Notes under the pieces: generated by a model
The model's input: only the letters and a program-made list of their open reading frames with translations
What the model was told of the DNA's origin: nothing
The model's database searches: none
Position numbers and translations under genes: made by a program
Part shown: positions 1 through 6,295 of the stretch, piece after piece
Layout of the letters: every line of letters starts with the position of its first letter
How positions within the stretch are numbered: the stretch's first letter is position 1
From: Candidatus Cryptobacteroides faecihippi
GTDB taxonomy: Bacteria > Bacteroidota > Bacteroidia > Bacteroidales > UBA932
DNA: 10,785 nucleotides
NCBI GenBank assembly: GCA_018066065.1
Contig: JAGHSC010000102.1
Location: forward strand, 1-10,785
Reading direction: 5' to 3'

Positions 1-53
1 TTCGAGGAGGCATTTGTCCAGGAATCGCCCCGTTATCCGCGCGTGGAGGCAAC
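1..53. repeat. Intergenic repeat, copy 1 (cut by window edge)
   Basis: First of three copies of a repeat that begins TTCGAGGAGGC and contains TTATCCGCGC. It matches copy 3 (186-238) over 53 bases with a single difference (T at 44, C at 229). The window starts exactly at the conserved TTCGAGG, so the CCC that precedes the other two copies cannot be checked here. Distances between copies (133 and 52 bp) are not multiples of three, so the sequence is not a conserved peptide repeat even though open frames run through it. Confidence 0.85.
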
Positions 54-133
54 TAAACGCAGGAATGCCCTTCGATTCCGCTCAGTGGGCGTGCGACGGA
101 CGGAAAAATGGGTCCATTCTGCGCCCAGGGCCC
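54..133. other. Spacer between repeat copies, no gene seen
   Basis: This 80-bp stretch separates copy 1 from copy 2. It contains a short partial match to the repeat start (CCCTTCGA near 68-75), which then diverges. It also has an inverted pair (TGGGCG near 86-91, CGCCCA near 122-127) with a long loop, so a weak hairpin is possible. No promoter or gene was recognised. Confidence 0.4.
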
Positions 134-185
134 TTCGAGGAGGCTTTTGTCCAGGAATCACCCCATTATCCGCGCACCGAGGCCC
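134..185. repeat. Intergenic repeat, copy 2
   Basis: The most diverged copy, in direct tandem with copy 3 (start-to-start 52 bp). Compared with copies 1 and 3 it has GGCTTTTGTCC for GGCATTTGTCC, ATCACCCCATT for ATCGCCCCGTT, and GCACCGAGGC for the GCGCGGAGGC type. The differences are scattered substitutions without indels, which suggests an older duplication that has drifted. Confidence 0.85.
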
Positions 186-238
186 TTCGAGGAGGCATTT
201 GTCCAGGAATCGCCCCGTTATCCGCGCGCGGAGGCAAC
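186..238. repeat. Intergenic repeat, copy 3
   Basis: Nearly identical to copy 1 (52 of 53 bases). At 221-232 it holds a perfect 12-bp palindrome, TCCGCGCGCGGA, which copies 1 and 2 lack because of their substitutions. It ends about 38 bp upstream of the galK promoter candidate. Function unknown; a dispersed intergenic element or a structured RNA/DNA element are both possible. Confidence 0.85.
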
Positions 239-275
239 GAAAAGCGGACGGAATCTCTTTTCGGGCGGGAGGGAG

Positions 276-304
276 TTGTTTGTCATTAGAATTTTCTATA
301 TTTG
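276..304 (+). promoter_or_regulatory. Bacteroidota-type promoter candidate for galK
   Basis: TATATTTG at 297-304 fits the TAnnTTTG -7 element of the Bacteroidota housekeeping sigma factor. A TTG at 276-278 lies 18 bases upstream, close to the usual spacing of the -33 element; an alternative TTTG at 279-282 would be too close. This local AT-rich segment stands out from the GC-rich repeats before it. Transcription would begin near 310, leaving a ~20-base leader before the ATG at 330. No Shine-Dalgarno sequence is seen, as is usual in this phylum. Confidence 0.55.
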
Positions 305-329
305 TGAACATTGCTTAACAACCATTGAA

Positions 330-1472
330 ATGAAAGAAAAGATTCAGGAAAAATTCCGTACCCTTTTCGGATGCGACGGTGAAATGTTCGCATCTGCAGG
401 ACGAATCAACCTCATCGGCGAACACACTGACTACAACGGCGGTTACGTGTTCCCAGGAGCCATCGACTGCGGCATCGTCGCAGAGATGAAGGTCAACGGC
501 ACACAGAAGGTAAAGGCATTCTCTCTTGATTATGATGAATATGTCGAGTTCGGACTCAACGAGGAAGACAAGCCGGAGCAGCAGTGGGCACGCTACATCT
601 TCGGAGTCTGCCGCGAGACCATCAAGCGCGGCGGAAAGGTCGAAGGATTCGACACCGTCTTCGCAGGCGACGTTCCTCTCGGAGCAGGCCTCTCATCATC
701 TGCAGCACTTGAGAGCACATTCGCATTTGCCCTCAACACACTTTTCCAGAACGGCATCGACAAGTTCGAGCTTGCAAAGATCGGACAGTCGACAGAGCAT
801 AACTACTGCGGCGTCAAGTGCGGCATCATGGATCAGTTCGCTTCCGTCTTCGGAAAGGCCGGAAGCCTCATCCGCCTCAACTGCAAGACCCTCGAGTACA
901 AGTACTTCCCATTCAACCCACAGGGCTACAAGGTCGTTCTCGTCGACTCATGCGTAAAGCACGAACTCGCATCCTCAGCCTACAACAAGAGGCGCGAATC
1001 ATGTGAGAACGCAGCCAGGGCAATCGCCAAGAACCACCCTGAGGTCGAGTTCCTCAGCGATGCCAAGAGAGTTTGGCTCGACGAAGTCCGCGAAGAGATC
1101 CCAGAGGAAGACTTCCTCCGCGCTGAATATGTGATCGGCGAGGTTCAGAGAGTCCTCGACGTCTGTGACGCTCTCGAGAGAGGCGACTACGAGACCGTTG
1201 GTGAGATGATGTACCAGACCCATTTCGGACTCAGCAAGCTCTACGAAGTCAGCTGCGAGGAACTTGACTTCCTCAACAAGCTCGCACGCAAGTGCGACGT
1301 CACCGGCTCACGCGTCATGGGCGGCGGCTTCGGCGGATGCACCATCAACCTTGTCAAGGAAGAACTCTACGACGGCTTCATCGCCGCCGTCAAGGAGCAG
1401 TTCCCTGCCAAGTTCGGCCACGATCCTAAGTTCTACGACGTAGTGATCAGCGACGGAGCAAGACAATTATAA
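330..1472 (+). CDS. galK: Galactokinase
   Basis: ATP-dependent phosphorylation of alpha-D-galactose to galactose-1-phosphate in the cytoplasm, the entry step of the Leloir pathway. The 380-residue product has the normal family length. The galactokinase signature is at residues 24-38 (GRINLIGEHTDYNGG), with the catalytic-region Arg25. The GHMP-kinase ATP loop PLGAGLSSSAA is at 116-126, and the likely catalytic Asp168 lies in CGIMDQF. The third GHMP motif, SRVMGGGFGGCTI, is at 327-339. The open frame extends upstream to 108, but that part runs through the non-coding repeats and the promoter candidate. The ATG at 330 gives the expected N-terminus and is preferred. galT, galM and a sugar permease are not adjacent, and a terminator follows, so the gene appears to be transcribed alone. 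Confidence 0.97.
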   Translation: MKEKIQEKFRTLFGCDGEMFASAGRINLIGEHTDYNGGYVFPGAIDCGIVAEMKVNGTQKVKAFSLDYDEYVEFGLNEEDKPEQQWARYIFGVCRETIKRGGKVEGFDTVFAGDVPLGAGLSSSAALESTFAFALNTLFQNGIDKFELAKIGQSTEHNYCGVKCGIMDQFASVFGKAGSLIRLNCKTLEYKYFPFNPQGYKVVLVDSCVKHELASSAYNKRRESCENAARAIAKNHPEVEFLSDAKRVWLDEVREEIPEEDFLRAEYVIGEVQRVLDVCDALERGDYETVGEMMYQTHFGLSKLYEVSCEELDFLNKLARKCDVTGSRVMGGGFGGCTINLVKEELYDGFIAAVKEQFPAKFGHDPKFYDVVISDGARQL

Positions 1473-1496
1473 TTCAATATCACTTAATACGACAAT

Positions 1497-1531
1497 GGGT
1501 TGCACGGGATGGTTCTCCTGCAGCCCTTTTT
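1497..1531 (+). terminator. Rho-independent terminator after galK
   Basis: An 8-bp stem with one G-U pair (GGGTTGCA at 1497-1504, TGCAGCCC at 1519-1526) is followed directly by five T at 1527-1531. It begins 24 bases after the galK stop. The 14-base loop can extend the stem by a further G-C pair or two. This separates galK from the gene that starts at 1565. Confidence 0.75.
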
Positions 1532-1564
1532 ACGTAGAATCAACTGAAGAAGAACCACCGAACC

Positions 1565-2230
1565 ATGAAACGGTCACTGACAATCGTCATCATCCTGTCG
1601 GCATTGCTGTGTATGGCATTGCCCTCGAGCGCACAGAGGAGGGAGATCAAGCCAAGGTTGTCCCCTTCGTCCGACAATGTGTCCATCCATTCCGGCTACA
1701 GATCCTTCATCGACTTTGGGCTTGGAGTCGGCGCCGATGAGGCAGTAAAGTTCATGCTCGACCTTGAAGGCGTCCGCGGGTTCCAGCTCGGACGAAACTT
1801 CTTTACCGGCATAGGAGTCGGAATCCATCAGTACGAGAGGGAAGACCCCAGGAATTTCAGCATCAACATCAGCTTCGACGACAACGATGCCGACTTTGAC
1901 GACGTGGACTATCCACCGCTGGAATCCTACACGATTGTCCCCGTGTTTCTCTCACTGAAATGGTCGGACAGAGGATTCGACCTCCTCTCGGACGTGTATT
2001 CCGTAGACTTCGGCTACTCCGCGATGGTCAGGTCCAGGGAAGTAGGAACGGCAATCTTCAATTCCGAGGGCGGGATCTACCTCAGCGCAAGATACGGCCT
2101 GAACGTCCCACTTGGAGACAGAGACTCTTTCCTGCTTTCTGCCGGCTGGACCCTCCAGGGTTACGGCATCAACGGAAGCTACAGGACGATCAATGCAGCT
2201 GTCCTGTCCCTGTGCTATCATTGGAAATAA
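1565..2230 (+). CDS. Secreted outer-membrane beta-barrel-like protein, function unknown
   Basis: The 221-residue product starts with a signal peptide: basic MKRS, a hydrophobic run to about residue 19, and likely cleavage after SSA at 23. The rest alternates polar and hydrophobic residues with many Gly and aromatic positions, such as FIDFGLGVG (48-56), FFTGIGVGIHQY (79-90) and AGWTLQGYGING (193-204). It finishes in short strands ending ...CYHWK. This fits a small 8-10-strand outer-membrane barrel, as in porin-family/OmpW-like hypothetical proteins of Bacteroidota. A strongly acidic segment at 105-115 (DDNDADFDDVD) probably forms an exposed loop and could bind divalent cations. No clear promoter was found between the galK terminator and the ATG. 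I do not recognise the specific family, so the barrel assignment rests on composition and pattern. Confidence 0.8.
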   Translation: MKRSLTIVIILSALLCMALPSSAQRREIKPRLSPSSDNVSIHSGYRSFIDFGLGVGADEAVKFMLDLEGVRGFQLGRNFFTGIGVGIHQYEREDPRNFSINISFDDNDADFDDVDYPPLESYTIVPVFLSLKWSDRGFDLLSDVYSVDFGYSAMVRSREVGTAIFNSEGGIYLSARYGLNVPLGDRDSFLLSAGWTLQGYGINGSYRTINAAVLSLCYHWK

Positions 2231-2241
2231 GGCCGCGGCAC

Positions 2242-2271
2242 TTGTTTTCTCACATATTTGATATATCTTTG
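2242..2271 (+). promoter_or_regulatory. Bacteroidota-type promoter for the exporter operon
   Basis: TTG at 2242-2244 and TATCTTTG at 2264-2271 are separated by 19 bases, an excellent match to the Bacteroidota -33/-7 consensus (TTTG / TAnnTTTG). The segment is AT-rich in a GC-rich background. Transcription should begin near 2277, leaving a ~25-base AT-rich leader before the ATG at 2302. It lies between the barrel gene and the exporter operon, so it marks an independent transcription unit. Confidence 0.65.
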
Positions 2272-2301
2272 CAATTAGTAAAACACTATACTAATTTTTT
2301 C

Positions 2302-3657
2302 ATGGAAAACAAGAAGGCTGTTCCCGCATTCTGGGGCAAGGAAGACTGGCAGGCAATCTGGATCGGTGCAATCGTCATCATCATCGCATGCTTCGCAGTC
2401 CTGACAAAGGCATTTGATTTCTCGGCAATAAAGTTTGCCACATGGACATTGGGAGAGAACCTCTCCGAAGCAGCTGCGGCAAAGGTTGTTCCGCTTGGAG
2501 CACAGATCGCATCGCTCGTCTTCTGGAGGAAGCTTCTCGTCACCTTCGTGACGCTCGGAGCCCTCTTCACCCTCGGAGTCAAGCTCCAGGGAGGCAGCGT
2601 GAAGAAATACATCCCTGCCTTCATCGCATTGTTCGTCATCGCACTCGTCGTAAGGCTCGTCAGTGCAGAGTTCACACTCAACCGCTACCTCGAGTGGGCA
2701 TTCTGGGCACTTCTCATCGGCCTTCTGATCTCCAACACGGTAGGAGTTCCTGAGTGGCTCAAGCCAGCCATCAAGACTGAGTTCTACATCAAGACCGGTC
2801 TCGTCATCATGGGATTCTCCGTCCTCTTCTCCAACATCGCCAAGTTCGGTCTCTACGGCCTTGGAATCGCATGGATCGTCACTCCTGTCGTCATCATCTT
2901 CATGTGGTGGCTCGGAACGAAGGTCATGAAGATGGACAACAAGCCGCTGGTCATCACCCTTGCCGCCGCAACCAGCGTCTGCGGTACCTCCGCAGCCATC
3001 GCAACAGGCGCCGCCTCGAACTGCAAGAAGACTGACCTTACCATGGCAGTCTCCATCTCGATCATATTCACTGTCCTCATGATGGTCTTCGAGCCTATGA
3101 TCATCAAGGCTGTCGACATGTCTCCAATCATGGGAGGCGCCCTCATCGGAGGTACGGTCGATTCAACAGGTGCAGTTGCAGTCGCAGGTTCCACCCTCGG
3201 TGGAGAGGCTGAGAAGGCTGCTGTCCTCGTCAAGATGATCCAGAACATCCTCATCGGATTCATCGCATTCTTCGTGGCTGTGTTCTTTGCGACCAGAGTC
3301 GACAAGAGCGGCACCCAGAAGGTCGGTGCAGGCGAGATCTGGACCAGGTTCCCTAAGTTCATCCTCGGCTTCTTCGTTGCATCCCTCGTTGCATCGTTCG
3401 TCATCATGCCGATCTTCGGCGGCGACCAGGTAGGAGCAATCAACAAGGTACTCGACCAGTACAAGAACTGGGCATTCGTGCTCGCATTCACCAGCATCGG
3501 CCTTGACACCAACTTCAAGGAAATCGTCAAGCAGATGCAGGGAGGCAAGGTTCTCTGGCTCTACATCATCGGCCAGGTGTTCAACATCGCCCTCACGTTC
3601 TTCGCAGTCTGGTTCCTGCTTTCAGGAAAGGTCTTCCCGATCCCTGTACTTAACTAA
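2302..3657 (+). CDS. YeiH-family putative sulfate exporter
   Basis: The 451-residue polytopic inner-membrane protein matches the UPF0324/YeiH putative sulfate exporter family (Pfam Cons_hypoth698). The conserved helix-break region is SVCGTSAAIA at 225-234, followed by the K-x-x-D-L-T-M-A-V-S segment at 243-252 and GGALIGGTVDSTGAVAVAG at 278-296. Ten or so hydrophobic segments can be picked out, for example 19-35, 78-93, 104-121, 132-145, 165-180, 186-204, 250-264, 313-331, 352-371 and 418-440. It is about 100 residues longer than the usual ~340-350-residue YeiH proteins, mainly through an N-terminal extension with a soluble stretch at 40-75. The ATG at 2302 sits just after a promoter candidate; upstream in-frame codons overlap the barrel gene and are rejected. 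Sulfate export is a family name based on little direct evidence, so the true substrate is open. Confidence 0.85.
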   Translation: MENKKAVPAFWGKEDWQAIWIGAIVIIIACFAVLTKAFDFSAIKFATWTLGENLSEAAAAKVVPLGAQIASLVFWRKLLVTFVTLGALFTLGVKLQGGSVKKYIPAFIALFVIALVVRLVSAEFTLNRYLEWAFWALLIGLLISNTVGVPEWLKPAIKTEFYIKTGLVIMGFSVLFSNIAKFGLYGLGIAWIVTPVVIIFMWWLGTKVMKMDNKPLVITLAAATSVCGTSAAIATGAASNCKKTDLTMAVSISIIFTVLMMVFEPMIIKAVDMSPIMGGALIGGTVDSTGAVAVAGSTLGGEAEKAAVLVKMIQNILIGFIAFFVAVFFATRVDKSGTQKVGAGEIWTRFPKFILGFFVASLVASFVIMPIFGGDQVGAINKVLDQYKNWAFVLAFTSIGLDTNFKEIVKQMQGGKVLWLYIIGQVFNIALTFFAVWFLLSGKVFPIPVLN

Positions 3658-3662
3658 GGAAC

Positions 3663-3932
3663 ATGAATCTTAAGAAAGCGGGCAAGGTCCTGACCATAGT
3701 CGTCGCGTCGGTCACCTTGCTCGCTGTCATTTACATAATGGCGCACAGGATGGGTCTCCAGGACGAACTCGATTTCGGTGCCGGGGCCTATTACTATGCA
3801 GACATCCCCGAGTTCGAGAAGTACGAGCAGGGCATCAATTTCAAGGCCCGCCTCCCGTACCTCGTCTACGTGGCACTCTTCCTCGGCTGGGGCGCACTCA
3901 TGTACTGGGTGTGGAAGAAAATCGACAGATGA
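3663..3932 (+). CDS. Small two-helix membrane protein
   Basis: The 89-residue protein has a hydrophobic segment at 8-27 and another at 64-84. Between them is a ~35-residue loop rich in acidic and aromatic residues (GAYYYADIPEFEKYEQG, 40-56). The C-terminus is short and basic (KKIDR). Two helices place both termini on the same side of the membrane, and basic residues at both ends suggest the cytoplasm, with the loop outside. The start lies 5 bp after the exporter stop, and the stop overlaps the next start by 4 bp (ATGA), so it is almost certainly co-translated with both neighbours. An accessory subunit or stabiliser of the exporter is the natural inference. No known family was recognised. Confidence 0.85.
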   Translation: MNLKKAGKVLTIVVASVTLLAVIYIMAHRMGLQDELDFGAGAYYYADIPEFEKYEQGINFKARLPYLVYVALFLGWGALMYWVWKKIDR

Positions 3933-4579
3933 ATATGCAAGAGAATCAGAATTGCATGAATTGCGGCCAGCTTCACGAAGTGGAAGTCTGGAACAGGATA
4001 AACGTCAGGGAAAACCCTGAGCTCAAGGAAAGGGTCAAGGATGGCTCCATCTTCATGTGGGAGTGCCCTCACTGCGGAAAGCCCAACCTCATCCGCACCC
4101 AGACCCTCTACCACGATCCGGACAACCATCTGATGATCTGGATGCTGCCGGACGGTGTCCTCTCCGAGGCTCAGGAGAAGGCTCTGGAATCCCAGCTTGC
4201 CGCCATCTCGGACTCGCTCGAAGGCTACACCCTCAGAAGGGTCGACGGCATCGGAACCCTCATCGAGAAGGTGAATATCTTCGACGCCGGACTGGACGAC
4301 TGCGTCATCGAGATGTGCAAGCATGTCACCAGGATGGAGATGGCCCAGAACGCCTCTGTCAAACTGGATCCGGACACTCCTTTCAAGTTCTTCAGGATGG
4401 ACGGCGCCGACAATGACCTTGTCCTCAGCTACCCGAAGGAAGGCCACATGGAAGCACTCAAGGTTGGCTTCAACGTCTACGAAGATTGCGCCGGAATCAT
4501 CCGACGCAACCCATCAGTCAAGCCCGATCCGGGCTTCTCAAGGATCGACCCTCGCTGGGTCGCAAGATTCTTCAGATAG
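3929..4579 (+). CDS. CpXC-domain protein (zinc-ribbon-like)
   Basis: The 216-residue, probably cytoplasmic protein has four cysteines in two CxxC pairs (C9/C12 and C46/C49, the second as CPHC). This is the pattern of the CpXC domain, expected to bind one zinc. Between them lies the family-like stretch WNRINVRENPELKERVKDGS (21-40), and after them YHDPDNHLMIWMLP (61-74). The C-terminal half, with IGTLIEKVNIFDAGLDDCVIEMCK at 108-131, also resembles full-length CpXC proteins. No enzymatic role is established for the family. The ATG at 3929 overlaps the previous stop by 4 bp and is preferred over 3911, which lies inside the preceding gene. The last 60 bases contain two perfect hairpins, and the gene ends 2 bp from the convergent stop of the GH110-like gene. 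Confidence 0.88.
   Translation: MNMQENQNCMNCGQLHEVEVWNRINVRENPELKERVKDGSIFMWECPHCGKPNLIRTQTLYHDPDNHLMIWMLPDGVLSEAQEKALESQLAAISDSLEGYTLRRVDGIGTLIEKVNIFDAGLDDCVIEMCKHVTRMEMAQNASVKLDPDTPFKFFRMDGADNDLVLSYPKEGHMEALKVGFNVYEDCAGIIRRNPSVKPDPGFSRIDPRWVARFFR
4520..4536. other. Perfect hairpin inside the CpXC gene 3' end (first)
   Basis: AAGCCCG-ATC-CGGGCTT is a 7-bp perfect stem with a 3-base loop, within codons for K-P-D-P-G-F. On the minus strand it lies about 46-62 bases beyond the GH110-like stop codon. No T-tract follows on either strand, so it is not a standard intrinsic terminator. Confidence 0.6.
4546..4562. other. Perfect hairpin inside the CpXC gene 3' end (second)
   Basis: CGACCC-TCGCT-GGGTCG is a 6-bp perfect stem with a 5-base loop, 9 bases after the first hairpin and 14 bases before the CpXC stop codon. 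For the minus-strand transcript it falls about 20-36 bases after the GH110-like stop. No T-tract follows on either strand. Confidence 0.55.
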
Positions 4580-4581
4580 AG

Positions 4582-6291
4582 CTATTCCTCGATCGTCACA
4601 TTGTCACAGAATGTGGTCACCAGCGGTTCTCCCGGGCGGCCATATTCATAGTCCTCGTTCATGATGACCTTGTTGTCCCTGTAGGTCACCCCATCCACGC
4701 AGCAAAGGTTCAGGATCCTCGGGTCGAAAGTCTTGAATATGTTGCCCTCGACCTTTATCCCGCTGTGGTAGCGGCTGAGCTCCTTCTGCGGGATCCCGCT
4801 TCCGACTGCGATGTAGGCAGGGCCCCAGCTCCTGCGGCCATAGAGGCAGTTCTCGAAGGTGTTGTTCCTGATCGTCACATCCTTGACACCGGACTGCTCG
4901 TACCAGTAGTTGCCATCACCCTCGAAAAGGATGGCGGTGCCGGGCGAGTGGAAGACATTCTCCTCGATCACGACAGGCCCCTTCGAACCGATCAGAAGGC
5001 CACGAGCCCTGTTGTTGCCGATGTAGCAGCCCTTGATGAGGACCTCGGCGGTGTTGGCATCCACGTCTGCCAGGACGTCCTTGACCTCGAAGCACTCAGG
5101 GATCGCCCTGTCGAAAGTCACGAGTGAAAGCTCGTCATTATACTTTAGTACATTTTTTACGGTCATGGTGTCGTAGGTCATCATCGTGTTGTGGCTCACG
5201 AACTCCATCCTCATGCCCGGACGAGCGAAGTCGACCTCATAGTTTGACCAAAGAACCAACTGATTGTCAGACTGTTTCTTCTGAGCCACAGCGTACCAGC
5301 CATGGATGTTGGTGGCATCGTCGATCTGGTTCATGAAGGTGCAGCCGACCATCCTGATGAAGCCCTTGCAGTTGATGAAATGGGTGGCATCCGCACTGAT
5401 GCTGACCATCCTGCCCTTGCCCGGTGGAGGTACCACACGCACATTGTCGAGCAGAAGGTCGCTTGACCTCTCGGCTATGACTCCCATTCCACAGCAGGCC
5501 CAGATGTCGACATTCTCGAGGGTGAATCCATCCACTGAATCCAGCGTGAATCCAGGGTTGAGCCTCTCGGTTGCACCGAAGACAAGGATGTTGCCCGGAG
5601 TGGCCTCGAACCTGTCGATGAAGCACTTGTAGTTGCCGTTCGGAAGGACTTCGGCCCTGAGACCGTCCGGCCCGAGCCACCAGTCATGGACGTAGTGTGC
5701 GACCTCCTTCCTCTCGGAATCGAACTCGAGAAGGTGGCTGTAAGGGTATAGCACGCCGTCGGCATCCTTGAATCTCAGCACTCCTGCCGGAAGGTTGATG
5801 ACATAGTCCTTCGGGAACTCGATCTCGGCCCAGCCGTCGCCGACTGTGACGATCCTTCCCTCGGAAGTGAATGTCCTCGTGAAGTCGATGGAAAGGTCCT
5901 TCACGACGATGTCGCTGGAATTCTCGATGTAGAACGGAGAGATGTAGCCGGAGAAGAGGAGCTGGGTCCCGTTGCCCTCGATGGTCAGCCCGTCGACCCC
6001 TTCCAGGTCGAATGCGATCCTCTTGCAGCCGGGGGCGTTGTTGCTGATGTTCATGTACTTCTCGTAGCAGTAGTCCTTCCTGACCGGAAGCACTCCGCCA
6101 GGAAGTACGAGGGTGCTTCCCTTGTGTCCGATGCAATCCTCGAGCGCGGCCCTGATGGCAGGGTAGGCGTCTGTCTGGAGCATCTCGTCCGTGAGATAGT
6201 CCTTGAGGTACACTGTCCTGGAAGCGTCCGTCCCGCATGCCGTCAGAAGGGAGGCAATGATTCCCAGGAAAAAAATGGCAGATCTTCTCAT
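4582..6291 (-). CDS. GH110-like alpha-1,3-galactosidase, lipoprotein
   Basis: The 569-residue product has a lipoprotein signal peptide with lipobox LLTAC and acylated Cys19, so it should be anchored in the outer membrane, facing the periplasm or exported to the surface. The mature part is a right-handed parallel beta-helix. Repeated turns include GVDGLTIEGNGTQLLFSG (98-115), SSDIVVKDLSIDF (125-137), SVDGFTLENVDIWACCGMG (252-270), CTFMNQIDDATNIHG (317-331) and VKDVTIRNNTFENCLYG (469-485). The IDDATNIHG motif, with D324 and D325, corresponds to the paired catalytic aspartates of GH110 enzymes, which remove terminal alpha-1,3-galactose with inversion (blood group B and linear alpha-Gal epitopes). 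Length fits the ~600-residue family. It is the last gene of the minus-strand operon, starting 4 bp after the six-hairpin enzyme stops. Another beta-helix glycosidase or lyase family remains possible; the exact linkage specificity is not readable from sequence. Confidence 0.8.
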   Translation of the reverse strand: MRRSAIFFLGIIASLLTACGTDASRTVYLKDYLTDEMLQTDAYPAIRAALEDCIGHKGSTLVLPGGVLPVRKDYCYEKYMNISNNAPGCKRIAFDLEGVDGLTIEGNGTQLLFSGYISPFYIENSSDIVVKDLSIDFTRTFTSEGRIVTVGDGWAEIEFPKDYVINLPAGVLRFKDADGVLYPYSHLLEFDSERKEVAHYVHDWWLGPDGLRAEVLPNGNYKCFIDRFEATPGNILVFGATERLNPGFTLDSVDGFTLENVDIWACCGMGVIAERSSDLLLDNVRVVPPPGKGRMVSISADATHFINCKGFIRMVGCTFMNQIDDATNIHGWYAVAQKKQSDNQLVLWSNYEVDFARPGMRMEFVSHNTMMTYDTMTVKNVLKYNDELSLVTFDRAIPECFEVKDVLADVDANTAEVLIKGCYIGNNRARGLLIGSKGPVVIEENVFHSPGTAILFEGDGNYWYEQSGVKDVTIRNNTFENCLYGRRSWGPAYIAVGSGIPQKELSRYHSGIKVEGNIFKTFDPRILNLCCVDGVTYRDNKVIMNEDYEYGRPGEPLVTTFCDNVTIEE

Positions 6292-6295
6292 ACTC

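Noticed and set aside
1..238. CRISPR array
   Set aside because: Only three copies with unequal spacing. Two are directly adjacent without a spacer, and they have diverged. No cas genes are present.
14..318. Short open frames on both strands across the repeat region
   Set aside because: They arise from GC-rich repeat DNA with few stops. The repeats fall in different frames from copy to copy, and no known domain is seen.
108..329. Upstream extension of the galactokinase reading frame by 74 residues
   Set aside because: It runs through the intergenic repeats and the promoter candidate, and adds a sequence unrelated to galactokinases. The ATG at 330 gives a standard-length protein.
2853..3548. 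Long minus-strand open frame opposite the exporter
   Set aside because: It is a codon-usage shadow of the exporter, antisense to conserved membrane segments, with no recognisable product.
4520..4562. The two hairpins as an intrinsic bidirectional terminator
   Set aside because: Neither stem is followed by a T-tract on either strand, so they are recorded only as structured elements.
4486..5127. Plus-strand open frame overlapping the CpXC end and the GH110-like gene
   Set aside because: It starts inside the CpXC gene in another frame and runs antisense to conserved beta-helix turns. No promoter or domain supports it.
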